Source: Marinomonas polaris DSM 16579 (GTDB lineage: Bacteria > Pseudomonadota > Gammaproteobacteria > Pseudomonadales > Marinomonadaceae). From it: a stretch of 64,000 bases of DNA. The translations under genes were made by a program, and so were the position numbers. The stretch lies in assembly GCF_900129155.1 (NCBI RefSeq), contig NZ_FQVF01000006.1, forward strand, positions 1 through 64,000, in the 5' to 3' direction. The notes below the pieces were generated by a model that was not told the DNA's origin, searched no databases, and saw only the letters and a list, made by a program, of their open reading frames with translations. This document shows positions 44,101 to 51,822 of the stretch, one piece after another. Each line of letters opens with the position of its first letter. The first letter of the stretch is position 1.

Positions 44101-44545
44101 CAATAAAATCTGATTTTCTGGCGCCAAAGTTTGAAAGTACAAAACGCCCAAGCACATCTTCTTCAGGAGACGCTAAGGATGCGCTTAATGCTAAACCTAC
44201 AGTTGATTCTTTACCTGTAATGCTGTCTTCGAAAACCAATGCCAGATAACTTGTTGCATCCTGTCTTGGTTGTGTTCCAAAGGCTTTTGAGTTGGATTGA
44301 CCTGAGTCTATCATCCCCAATATGTAAGAACGAATGCTACGGCCACTGGCTTTACCATCGTTTGCACTGGCGTTGTAGTTAAGGTGACGCTTGCTGGCCC
44401 CTGTCAATACGGTTTGAATAGCATCAAGTAAAGACGATTTACCAGAACCTGTAGGTCCGATAATCGCAGTATTACCTCGAATATTAATTTCTTCTGCACC
44501 AAGTAGGTACCAATTTACTAATACGATTCGATTTAACTTTTTCAT
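41129..44545 (-). CDS. mksB: SMC-like condensin ATPase MksB (Wadjet JetC type)
   Basis: This 1138-residue SMC/Rad50-like ATPase is the motor subunit of an MksBEF complex. The Walker A motif IIGPTGSGKSS is at residues 29-38. Two long coiled-coil arms (roughly residues 250-450 and 660-900) flank a hinge-like region (residues 480-640). The C-terminal ABC signature region is TGSGGEHQIPFYLAIAAAL, and Walker B is LAMFDEAFNKID near residue 1060 with the catalytic glutamate. It should extrude DNA loops with MksE and MksF. It starts nine bases after mksE. The nuclease gene mksG/jetD that normally follows in Wadjet is absent; bolA occupies its place. Confidence 0.9.
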   Translation of the reverse strand: MKKLNRIVLVNWYLLGAEEINIRGNTAIIGPTGSGKSSLLDAIQTVLTGASKRHLNYNASANDGKASGRSIRSYILGMIDSGQSNSKAFGTQPRQDATSYLALVFEDSITGKESTVGLALSASLASPEEDVLGRFVLSNFGARKSDFIDAMEGKSYKAKPWIEVRETMKKVCLDPYIKSGSASATQYINRYLEELSPSPDHLITLDSFLKNFKNALKFVPIASPTRFVQDFVLAEAPLQVGAYQKSLHEYRHLEAKTLEVSKRIDDLKLIQQDCEKKHQQEQSAINYQWIATEARFDELGSKQDDIQDQYELQKEREEEIEEELATQGSLLKQLQGQLLRFEQQYEHSDVGLKLQQLEQNKKLLTLQGQQDQKAILQVRQLTLLLSALNSFEDLLSKETNALVKEFAAFNGLITEEGRVEGNLKPLTQKLMALNEILDREKSQVFGQRSELNRTILNLKDECKQLESDVSSLKGGVSPLSQNTKRLIALLKDANITATPLSHLSEVTDRKWQDAIEGYLGAQREALIVEPEDAEESIRIFRAHRRQLMGCRVIDTTQTRLWLNRGDNNSALRFIRCNNDHAQAYLNRRLGGIKPVDTERELLREDSAMTADGMLKLAGTISTIRFVPHMMVGINTEGMRESREKQLASLSGELMNFLKADQRLEQADSLLGRVMANNQFDAESIGNASHTVTRLTQELESVEAEISQLQKHDDTELQERIEELKSRIANVELDQKKLDRERQQIAEQFGALNTQKSQLSSALSALDEERNRLTSNPKYDAEFASERYALLEGSMVNGAAIYKEAISRADKASEKARSFDQKVRKEVADHYGKYHHANLDNDVQLDYLESKFEEFEHYVSYQIDILSETELAKYAKRAELARKEAEETFRSDYVSKLKDSLDQVAHIIRELNHSLKRRPFNQEIYQFRYYPNGDMKDILDLVERFSAQDQANVGGLFDPHLSNDPDHIRAIASIQELISDDEKQQDLADYRKFYNFEVDILDAEGNKKTTLSQRIQTGSGGEHQIPFYLAIAAALSTTYRLHETMEGEIVGGFSLAMFDEAFNKIDMVKTSTCMGFMKDIGLQVIAAAPDDKRAVMAANMDTIISVWREGGAVSIDVAYPKEKGQVLLNGQSDNLATPA

Positions 44546-44554
44546 ATTTTGGCC

Positions 44555-45202
44555 CTAGTCTTGATTGGTTTCTTGCGTTGTTTCTGTTTCAGCATCTGAA
44601 TCAGCAATTTCATCTTCATCTGGATCGGTGCCATTGAAAGATTCTAACTGTCTTAGATACGCCTCGGTTACGATCAATCTTACTACCGGAGTAATGTTGA
44701 TCATTTGATTCTTGCTGTCTTCCTCATAAGATTTGCCGCGAATGACAATCCCATGACGGCTGAACAAAGCTAAGATGTCTTTGAAGCGTGTTTCATTTGG
44801 AATTTCACGTTTAACCAGCTGAACAAATCTGTCTAAAATGGTGTGAGTATTGGTTGCGACAAAGCCATTATCAACTTCAAAATTTTCTATTTTTTCTTCA
44901 TAAATTTGGCGAAGAACCAATAAAAATAGCGTTTCATCAGTTTTCAAACGGACAAATGCTTCTTTCTGGATGGGTAAAACACCGGCAAGACGTTCATTCT
45001 CGTTGATGTAAAGATTCATACCTAACGCGTCGAATAAGTTATCGAAGTAGTCCTGATAAGACTCTAAAAGCAAATAATGTTTCCGCTGACCATGTTTGTA
45101 GGCGCTGGCAAATTGATTTGCAATTACAAAGTTTGCTGTCTGTTGGAATTCTTGAGCGTCTTTACCGGACTCTTCAACGACTTTTTTTAATTCTCTAAGC
45201 AT
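44555..45202 (-). CDS. mksE: Condensin accessory subunit MksE (JetB, DUF4194)
   Basis: This 215-residue protein has the two winged-helix pattern of MukE/MksE-type KITE proteins. NQFASAYKHGQRKHYLLLES is near the N terminus, EAFVRLKTDETLFLLVLRQIY in the middle (given here only in part as a position marker near residue 85), and an acidic, probably disordered tail rich in Asp, Glu and Thr ends it. The family is DUF4194. Its start codon overlaps the mksF stop by one base (TAATG), so the subunits are made in a coupled way. Confidence 0.88.
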   Translation of the reverse strand: MLRELKKVVEESGKDAQEFQQTANFVIANQFASAYKHGQRKHYLLLESYQDYFDNLFDALGMNLYINENERLAGVLPIQKEAFVRLKTDETLFLLVLRQIYEEKIENFEVDNGFVATNTHTILDRFVQLVKREIPNETRFKDILALFSRHGIVIRGKSYEEDSKNQMINITPVVRLIVTEAYLRQLESFNGTDPDEDEIADSDAETETTQETNQD

Positions 45203-46593
45203 TACGCTTTGCTCCTACGTACGACAGTAAATTCGCGACATTCAACGAAGTTATGCACATCCAAATACTGATTAGTAAACTGTACTTCAAATAAATCTTC
45301 TATTTTTTTAGCGCTCACGCCGAGAGAGCCGACATAACGTAAATGGTCAAAGCACACAAAGTCCTCTACCGATTCGATGGTGAAATCCAAAATATGCTTA
45401 CTATCGCCAGAAGCGATCTGCTTATCTAAATAACTCTGCATTTTTGGAATAGTAACTTGTCGAGCTTCATGGAAGCGGCGCTGCTGATCGCGCATTCTGA
45501 TTGCGTCAGCAGACACTTCTGAAGGCGTCATGACACGAGGTGGTGGTGGCTCACGGCGTTTTGTTGGTTGTGCTGCTGAAGCCATGCCAATAAAACGTGA
45601 ACCAATAACTTCTTTTAAAATTGGCAACTTGTCATATTTCGCCACATCAGTAATGATGCCAGCTACTTTATTTGCCATGCCCGGTCTAGAACTGTCCATG
45701 TAGCGTGCCGTGTCGGCCGCACGTTTTTCTAAACGATAGCGATATTCATCAATACGTTCTAAGCGTTGTTCGATATTGCTAAAGGTTTGAATGATGTCAC
45801 GGCAATCTTTTTCTACCATGGCTTGTGCTTCAGCCATAGTAATCAGCTGCTGATCAACATAACACTGAGCAACCTGCCCCATGGTTTCTGGATTACTCAA
45901 AAATTCTTGCGTTAATTCAAGAATCTGGCGTCTAAAGCGAAATGGGTTGTTACTTGTTTTGATAGTTTTATAGTCGGCAATCAATATACCTTCAACAAAT
46001 AAATCAAAGAAGCCTGCTACAATAGCTTTAGGGTCTCGGCTTGCAAACAACTCTCGTTGTAGACTGCGTATACCAAGCAATATCTGGTTTAAATGTGCCG
46101 AGAAATCTCTAGAAGCTTCCGCTGATTGGCGTAATGTTACGCCACGTTCTACGGGATGTTTGGCAACAGACTCTAAGTTACTAAGAATACTTAATACGGT
46201 TGCACCGTAGTTGCGTTTACCGTGTCGGCTGATTTCGACTAGAGAACGAAGTAACATGGAAATTTGCGGAGTCATCAATACGCTGACCCGATACAGCTCC
46301 TGCTCCTCTACTAGCCAACCAGTATTCACTAAGCGATGGTAGATTCTTAAGGCATAATCGTGAATGGTTTTCGGCGAATCAAAGGGTTCTTTTTGGTCAT
46401 CATGCCAAGCAAGCGTATCTAACTTATGCAGTGTGTCTTCTATCGATTCTATGATGGTAGATTTGTCTTTTATTGGATCTTCTGCGTGATCATAAAAAAC
46501 ATCAGCAAGATCATTCAATACCGCTTCAATCAATGCTCTATTAGAGCCGCTTAATGCCTGAAATATTTCATCAGGTAAGTGTCTAAATAGCAT
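45202..46593 (-). CDS. mksF: Condensin kleisin subunit MksF (JetA)
   Basis: This 463-residue protein resembles Wadjet JetA/MksF kleisins, which bridge the SMC heads. The start is LFRHLPDEIFQALSGSNR. The segment GKRNYGATVLSILSNLE lies near residue 125 and the long helical region FSNIEQRLERIDEYRYRLEK near 270. A proline-rich linker (RREPPPPRV) precedes the C-terminal winged helix. It heads the mksFEB genes and lies 39 bases after a sirohydrochlorin-chelatase-like gene. Naming by Wadjet or Mks convention depends on whether a nuclease partner exists elsewhere. Confidence 0.88.
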   Translation of the reverse strand: MLFRHLPDEIFQALSGSNRALIEAVLNDLADVFYDHAEDPIKDKSTIIESIEDTLHKLDTLAWHDDQKEPFDSPKTIHDYALRIYHRLVNTGWLVEEQELYRVSVLMTPQISMLLRSLVEISRHGKRNYGATVLSILSNLESVAKHPVERGVTLRQSAEASRDFSAHLNQILLGIRSLQRELFASRDPKAIVAGFFDLFVEGILIADYKTIKTSNNPFRFRRQILELTQEFLSNPETMGQVAQCYVDQQLITMAEAQAMVEKDCRDIIQTFSNIEQRLERIDEYRYRLEKRAADTARYMDSSRPGMANKVAGIITDVAKYDKLPILKEVIGSRFIGMASAAQPTKRREPPPPRVMTPSEVSADAIRMRDQQRRFHEARQVTIPKMQSYLDKQIASGDSKHILDFTIESVEDFVCFDHLRYVGSLGVSAKKIEDLFEVQFTNQYLDVHNFVECREFTVVRRSKA

Positions 46594-46632
46594 TCATCGG
46601 GCTCCATGGATTAACGAAAACTAATGGCATGT

Positions 46633-47010
46633 TTAAACCTTACCTAAATGATTAGCAACAACAGTTTGCATGGCCTGTTTTACTAGCGCATCATCTCCAA
46701 TTGGAGGTAGCAACTCTATGTGTAAATCGTCTTTTTGCAATGTAGCTATTTGCGCAGGTACATCATGTCTTAAATGACGTCCGACTGCTAAAAACAGTGG
46801 CAACACAGCAACGTTACGAGTCTCTGCGCCTAGCATGCCTACAACGTCTTCTAAAGATGGAGACGTAAGTTCCATATAAGCCAAACTTACATTGCCTTCA
46901 CCATATGTTTGTGCCACTTGATGATAGAGCGATTCGAAGGGCAGTTTCCAAAGGGGATCAGGGCTTCCATGTGCAAGAAGAATGATGTGATCGTATTCTT
47001 TGCGTAGCAT
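46633..47010 (-). CDS. CbiX-type sirohydrochlorin chelatase-like protein
   Basis: This 125-residue protein is one CbiX domain, like the small archaeal CbiX that forms a homodimer to insert cobalt or iron into sirohydrochlorin. The LLAHGSPDPLW motif holds the metal-binding histidine and LFLAVGRHLRHDVP the second. The ATG at 47010 has a TTAGGT ribosome-binding site and is preferred over upstream ATGs at 47040 and 47049. The gene may be cotranscribed with mksFEB, 39 bases downstream; siroheme genes are not nearby. Confidence 0.82.
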   Translation of the reverse strand: MLRKEYDHIILLAHGSPDPLWKLPFESLYHQVAQTYGEGNVSLAYMELTSPSLEDVVGMLGAETRNVAVLPLFLAVGRHLRHDVPAQIATLQKDDLHIELLPPIGDDALVKQAMQTVVANHLGKV

Positions 47011-47207
47011 TTTGATACCTAATGTTTCTCGATTCCCCATTTTAGCCATCCTATGTCAGAAAAAGAAGGTGCAGAGCAAAAAACCTTAAAATCTTCTGAT
47101 CAAATCGGGCAAAAAGTAGATTATGAGTTAGATTTAGGAAGTTATTGATCCTATTTCATTTTTTATGCGTAATACAATTATTATCGCAACACATGGAGCA
47201 CGATGAA

Positions 47208-48089
47208 ATGAATATTCTATTATCTGGAGCGACAGGATTTATTGGTCAATCTTTGCTCGCCGCACTATTAAAAGACAATCATCAAATCTATGCCTTTGTG
47301 AGAAAAGTGGATAACCGGCTAGATGCTAGAGTTAGACAATTAACATTGGCATCGTTAGCGGAATTAGAAGAAAAAATAGATGTTTTCATCAATCTTGCCG
47401 GTGAAAACATTGCCAGTCAGCCATGGACTAAAAAGCGCAAAGAAGTTCTATTTGAAAGTCGAATAAATCTGACAAATAAAGTCAAGGAAGCTTTGCAATA
47501 TCCACCTAAGACGGTCATTTCAATGTCAGCAGTTGGTTATTATGGTGTAGCAAGAAATGAAGTTTTTTATGAAAACACACCACCAAAATCCGGATTCTCT
47601 CATGATCTCTGCGCAGCTTGGGAAAGTTCAGCAAAAGCATTTTCGAATGATGATACAAGGGTTGTGATATTTCGATTAGGAGTTGTGCTAGGGATTGGTG
47701 GAGCGCTAGAGAAAATGCGCCTACCATTTTTGTGTGGTTTAGGAGGTCCTATCGCTGGCGGCAAACAATGGTTTTCGTGGGTGCACATAGCTGATGTGAT
47801 TAAAGCCATTACAAATGCTATGTTCGATGAGTCCTACACAGGGATTTATAACTTAGTAGCTCCACAACTGATTGAGCAAAAACATTTTGCGAAATCATAC
47901 GCGGCGTCATTAAAGCGCCCTGCTATTTTACCGACACCTAGGTGGCCGCTTGACCTTATTTTTGGAGAAATGGCCTCGTTATTAACCGAAGGTGCAAAGG
48001 TAGTTCCTCAAAAGTTAGAAAAACAAGGCTTTGAATTTCAATTTGATAATATCGACGATGCGTTGACGGATATTGCTAAGCAACATTGA
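47208..48089 (+). CDS. yfcH: TIGR01777-family NAD(P)-binding epimerase YfcH
   Basis: The ATG at 47208 has GGAG nine bases upstream and gives 293 residues, the usual YfcH length; the longer frame from 47145 is not preferred. It is an extended short-chain dehydrogenase-like protein with GATGFIGQSL near the N terminus, then NLAGENIASQPWTKKRK, SAVGYYG, and the C-terminal DUF1731-like LPTPRWPLDLIFGEMA. The substrate is unknown. Confidence 0.9.
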   Translation: MNILLSGATGFIGQSLLAALLKDNHQIYAFVRKVDNRLDARVRQLTLASLAELEEKIDVFINLAGENIASQPWTKKRKEVLFESRINLTNKVKEALQYPPKTVISMSAVGYYGVARNEVFYENTPPKSGFSHDLCAAWESSAKAFSNDDTRVVIFRLGVVLGIGGALEKMRLPFLCGLGGPIAGGKQWFSWVHIADVIKAITNAMFDESYTGIYNLVAPQLIEQKHFAKSYAASLKRPAILPTPRWPLDLIFGEMASLLTEGAKVVPQKLEKQGFEFQFDNIDDALTDIAKQH

Positions 48090-48111
48090 GTGGATAATGT
48101 ACTTAAAACTG

Positions 48112-48627
48112 TCAGCGTTTCTTTTTCAATACCGGTATGCCTTTATCATCATTTAGAGTATTTGTGCACACAGGATAAGTAATACAGCCCCAAAAGTACC
48201 CATTTTTACTTTTTTTTCTGACAAGATAGTGTCCGCAAGCGCGGCAAGGGTATTTTTTGGTACTTGAAGGAACGCCATTATCATCTTCTACGGTAATTTT
48301 GCATTCTGGATAATTTGAGCAGCCCCAAAAGGCATTATCCTTAAAAGTCTTTCTTCTTAGTGGAGACTGGCAAGCGGGACAAAGGTAGCGTTTTGCTCTG
48401 ACTGGCTTACCGTTTTCATTATTCGCTGTGTAGTTACAAGCAGGATAAGATTCACAGCCCCAGAATGCGCCATTGGCGCCTTCTTTTAAAACCAATAAAC
48501 TTTCGCATTTTGGACAACGATAGCGAATTTTAGCAGATTTAATATGAGCATCATCGCTCTGATCTAGGAACTCTTGTTCCCAGTTGCTAGATGATGTTGC
48601 TGGAGAGTTGTTGTCTTTTTCCTGCAC
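48112..48627 (-). CDS. Triple zinc-ribbon protein of the topoisomerase I C4 type
   Basis: This 171-residue protein consists of three zf-C4_Topoisom repeats of about 40 residues. Each has CPXC (or CRAC) and then FWGC and PXC: CPKCES to YPACNY, CPACQS to YPECKI, and CRACGH to YPVCTN. Such ribbons bind single-stranded DNA at the end of topoisomerase I, but no topoisomerase domain is attached; it resembles free-standing YrdD-like proteins. It follows the repeat protein gene by three bases. Confidence 0.85.
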   Translation of the reverse strand: MQEKDNNSPATSSSNWEQEFLDQSDDAHIKSAKIRYRCPKCESLLVLKEGANGAFWGCESYPACNYTANNENGKPVRAKRYLCPACQSPLRRKTFKDNAFWGCSNYPECKITVEDDNGVPSSTKKYPCRACGHYLVRKKSKNGYFWGCITYPVCTNTLNDDKGIPVLKKKR

Positions 48628-48630
48628 AGG

Positions 48631-49002
48631 TTACTCTTTATTTTTACTGCAAGACGTACTGTCTTTTTCACAATATTCTTGGCCTGCTAGGCTGCGGATT
48701 TTTGAGGCACCTTTTCTAGCACCGTCAGCGGTTGCTGTTCCTGCCTCTTTCATTTTATCCCAGACAACTGTGCCAGTTTCTTTAGCATTTTTAGATGCTT
48801 TACTGCCAAATTCTGACGCCTTCTCACCAAATTCAGATGCTTTTTCAGCGGTGGTATCGGCTATTTCAGACGTTGTTGTTTTGGTTTTCTCCCATAAATT
48901 TTGAGCCCCTGCTTTTGCCTTATCAAGTGTACTTTCTTCTGCTTGAGCTAATGTAGAAACAAGAATGAGTGAGCAAAAAATTGCCTTTATATATTTCATC
49001 AT
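48631..49002 (-). CDS. Exported LEA-like amphipathic repeat protein
   Basis: The ATG at 49002 or 48999 gives about 123 residues with a signal peptide (YIKAIFCSLILVSTLAQA). The mature part is a charged amphipathic helix with short repeats such as EKASEFGEKASEFGSKASKNA in which a seven-residue unit recurs, like apolipoprotein or LEA stress proteins. Two cysteines lie at the C terminus (YCEKDSTSCSK). The start overlaps the HAD gene stop. The function is unknown; an envelope or stress role is inferred only from composition. Confidence 0.7.
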   Translation of the reverse strand: MMKYIKAIFCSLILVSTLAQAEESTLDKAKAGAQNLWEKTKTTTSEIADTTAEKASEFGEKASEFGSKASKNAKETGTVVWDKMKEAGTATADGARKGASKIRSLAGQEYCEKDSTSCSKNKE

Positions 49003-49736
49003 ACTGCCTTTTTGTCCATAGTAGTTGAAAGATTTAACCAATCAGTAACTTGAGCTACATCACTGAGAGTTCCCAGTTGCGGGTAATGCAATAGTGTCTC
49101 GTCTGCAACTTTTTCATGGTCCCAAGTGGTGTGATAAGGAACATGAAGCGCTTGGGCACCGAGATCTAAAACGGGCAAGATGTCGGATTTCAATGAGTTA
49201 CCAACCATTAGGAAATGTTCTGCAGAAATCTTATGGCGTTGAAGTATTTGCTGGTAAGCTGCGGAAGTTTTATCACTTACTATTTCAATGGCATCGAAAT
49301 AATCGGCAATACCTGATCTTGCCAGTTTGCTTTCTTGATCAAGTAGATCGCCTTTAGTAATAACCAATAAACGAAACTGTCCTTTTAGTTGAGAAAGCAG
49401 GCTTTCTACATTCGGTAACAGCTCCACTGGTGAAGCCAGCATACATTTAGCAAGCTGTATAATTTCATGTATTTCGTTGCCAGTGATGCGACCTTCAGTT
49501 AGCTCAATAGCGGTTTCGATCATAGATAAAGTGAAGCCTTTTATACCATAACCAAAATGTTCTAAATTATTAATCTGCACTTCACCTAGATGGGAACGAA
49601 CGTAGCTTTCATCATGATATGGCAATAGTAAATTAATAAACTCATCTTGGGCATGAATGAAAATATCCTCATTTCTCCAGAGTGTATCGTCTGCATCAAA
49701 AGCAATTACTCGAATCTGTGAACTGTTTAACGTCAT
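48999..49736 (-). CDS. HAD-superfamily hydrolase
   Basis: The ATG at 49736, one base after the hemH stop, gives 245 residues. HAD motif I is FDADDTLWRNE; the later LLVITKGD, VSDKT and MVGNSLKSDILPVL are motifs II to IV, with asparagine in place of the more common aspartate in MVGN. It resembles FMN phosphatase-like or YjjG-like HAD proteins. It is coupled to hemH upstream and to the repeat protein downstream. Confidence 0.85.
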   Translation of the reverse strand: MTLNSSQIRVIAFDADDTLWRNEDIFIHAQDEFINLLLPYHDESYVRSHLGEVQINNLEHFGYGIKGFTLSMIETAIELTEGRITGNEIHEIIQLAKCMLASPVELLPNVESLLSQLKGQFRLLVITKGDLLDQESKLARSGIADYFDAIEIVSDKTSAAYQQILQRHKISAEHFLMVGNSLKSDILPVLDLGAQALHVPYHTTWDHEKVADETLLHYPQLGTLSDVAQVTDWLNLSTTMDKKAV

Positions 49737-49737
49737 T

Positions 49738-50730
49738 TTACGTCCATTGCTTAGTATTTTGCTCAATCAAATTAACATATAAGGCTACTTGATCTGGTGT
49801 ATCGTTTAACGCTGGAATGTAGTCAAACGCTAAACCACCATTGTTCTTAAACTCATCACCCAGCTCTAGAGTGACTTCTTCTAGAGTCTCAATGCAGTCA
49901 ATTGAAAAAGCGGGACTAATAATGTTGATTTTTTTCACCCCCATCGAAGGTAAAGCTTTCAGTGTGGCATCAGCGTAAGGCTTCAACCATTCTTCGCGAC
50001 CGAATCTAGACTGATAAACATGTGTCCACTCGTGATCCCCCAATTCCAACTCCTCCGCAACCAGTCGACTGGTTGTTTCGCATCGACGCGCATAAGGGTC
50101 GCCATTTGTCACGTAACGTTTTGGAATGCCGTGGTAAGACAAAACAAGATGACGTCTTTCCCCCTGCTTGTCCCATTGCGCACGAACCGAATTAGATAGC
50201 GCCTTGATGTACATGGGATGATCTGCATAATCGTGAAGCAGTTGTAGTGATGGCCAATGAGGACAACTCTTTAGCGAATTCATTAATCTATCATAAGCCG
50301 CTGCAGTGGTCGTAGCCGAGAATTGAGGGTACATAGGAACAACAATTATATTTTTGACACCCTGCTCTCTTAATTTATTTGCTGCCAACTCAACACTTGG
50401 ATTGCCATAAGTCATTGCCAGTTCAACAGGAACTGTTTGACCTGTTTTTTCAGATAATGCTTCTTTTACCTTTTCTTTTAATCTTTCGCTTAACACTAGA
50501 AGAGGTGAACCTTCATCCATCCAAACTTGTTGATAAATCTTAGCTACTTTTGGTGGGCGTATGGTAAGAATAATAAGATTAAGAATCGGCTTCCAAATTA
50601 ATGGGCTTAAATCTACAACACGAGAATCAGAAAGAAACTCTCTAAGGAAACGGCGGACTTCAGGTGTCTGTGGAGCATCTGGTGTCCCCAAGTTCATCAT
50701 CAATACGCCATAGTCGCTCGTGTTTTTCAT
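49738..50730 (-). CDS. hemH: Ferrochelatase
   Basis: This 330-residue enzyme inserts Fe(II) into protoporphyrin IX, the last step of heme synthesis, at the inner membrane. VLMMNLGTPDAPQTPEVRRF opens the protein, LSYHGIPKRY holds the metal-site histidine, and SPAFSIDCIETLEE the catalytic glutamates. The length is usual. It completes the route served by hemN elsewhere in the window, and a HAD gene follows after one base. Confidence 0.96.
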   Translation of the reverse strand: MKNTSDYGVLMMNLGTPDAPQTPEVRRFLREFLSDSRVVDLSPLIWKPILNLIILTIRPPKVAKIYQQVWMDEGSPLLVLSERLKEKVKEALSEKTGQTVPVELAMTYGNPSVELAANKLREQGVKNIIVVPMYPQFSATTTAAAYDRLMNSLKSCPHWPSLQLLHDYADHPMYIKALSNSVRAQWDKQGERRHLVLSYHGIPKRYVTNGDPYARRCETTSRLVAEELELGDHEWTHVYQSRFGREEWLKPYADATLKALPSMGVKKINIISPAFSIDCIETLEEVTLELGDEFKNNGGLAFDYIPALNDTPDQVALYVNLIEQNTKQWT

Positions 50731-50792
50731 GCTATACCTTTTGAGTTGGAATTCTTGCTCTATTATAAGCTAATAAATTGGGGCCAATAATG

Positions 50793-50818
50793 AAAAAACC
50801 AAGCTAATTAAAGCTTGA
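50793..50818 (-). terminator. Probable terminator after the TauE/SafE gene
   Basis: On the minus strand a CAAGCT/AGCTTG six-bp stem with a six-base loop is followed by GTTTTTT. It lies about 93 bases beyond the gene's stop. The short stem makes it a moderate candidate. Confidence 0.5.
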
Positions 50819-50910
50819 TATTGTTTAGTTTCGTATCTGAATAGACGTTTTGTGTCAGTTTTATTTTTGAACTAGGTACCACAAATTAACATCCCACACG
50901 GAAAAATACG

Positions 50911-51726
50911 TCATGAGATCCATAGGCGAAGGACAGAAAAAGCAATAAATACAACGAAGCTGATCGATAAGACGCTTTTATCCAGCTCATTACCTCGATT
51001 ATGGCACAGCCAATAAAAAAACAAATGACTACACGACAAAACAATCATTGAAGGTAAATGTACTGCACCAGCAAAACCAGATAATCCAATATGGTCAAAC
51101 GTTTGTGCGGGGTAAATAAAGCCGATCATTGCTGCAATAGAGGCAAAAACAACAAAACCATTCGATGTGCCTTGCTGTAGTTTTGCCTCGACTTTCTTAA
51201 AACTACATAGCAAACAGCCTAGTGCATGGCCACAATTGCCAGCCATAAGAGACAATACACCAATAATTAGGCCAATGGGTAAATTCCATGTTTTCCCTAC
51301 TTGCGCTACATATATTTTTTCTGGCCTAGCTAGAAAGAAAACGTTTGTAACAGCGATGAGGGCTATTAATGAGAAAGCAATTTTGAAGACAAACACGCTA
51401 CTAAGAGACAGTATTTGTGCGCCTATTACACCGCCCATAGCAATACCTGGAGCGAAGTTGATCAGCTGCTGTGAATCAACCTCTCCCTTTTTCATAGAAA
51501 TTATCCAAGCATAAAGATGAGCTGGGATAAACGCCGTGATGCAAGTAGCAATTGCTGGAAGCATGAGAAGTTCAAAAGACAAATTAAACACAGGCAAAAA
51601 AAAGTATAAGGCGGGAATGGCAATAAGTGCAGGCGCTATTTTAATAACGGAAGCTATTGAACCTGTTGCTGCACCAATAAAGAACAATAAAAAAAACATT
51701 TCAATACTTGGCATAAGATAAAACAC
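50911..51726 (-). CDS. TauE/SafE-family membrane permease
   Basis: This 271-residue protein has about eight hydrophobic helices and the duplicated layout of TauE/SafE exporters, with FIGAATGSIASVIKIAPALIAIPAL at the start (given in part: ATGSIASVIKIAP) and GVLSLMAGNCGHALGC in the second half. Members export sulfite, sulfoacetate or related organosulfonates. Nothing nearby points to the substrate. Confidence 0.85.
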   Translation of the reverse strand: MFYLMPSIEMFFLLFFIGAATGSIASVIKIAPALIAIPALYFFLPVFNLSFELLMLPAIATCITAFIPAHLYAWIISMKKGEVDSQQLINFAPGIAMGGVIGAQILSLSSVFVFKIAFSLIALIAVTNVFFLARPEKIYVAQVGKTWNLPIGLIIGVLSLMAGNCGHALGCLLCSFKKVEAKLQQGTSNGFVVFASIAAMIGFIYPAQTFDHIGLSGFAGAVHLPSMIVLSCSHLFFYWLCHNRGNELDKSVLSISFVVFIAFSVLRLWIS

Positions 51727-51752
51727 CCTTCCTAGCCATGGAGAAAGACAAC

Positions 51753-51780
51753 AAAAAAGCAGACATAGGTCTGCTTTTTT
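51753..51780. terminator. Bidirectional terminator, cheV end
   Basis: AAAAAAGCAGAC pairs with GTCTGCTTTTTT across an ATAG loop. It is the likely terminator of minus-strand cheV. It lies 27 bases upstream of the TauE/SafE gene start. Confidence 0.9.
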
Positions 51781-51822
51781 GTATGCTTTATTAAAGCATT
51801 ATTAATCAGTAGTCTTTCTATA

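Noticed and set aside
41129..46593. The idea that this is a full Wadjet plasmid-defence system
   Set aside because: The JetD nuclease gene is not present next to it in the window, so only the condensin part can be claimed.
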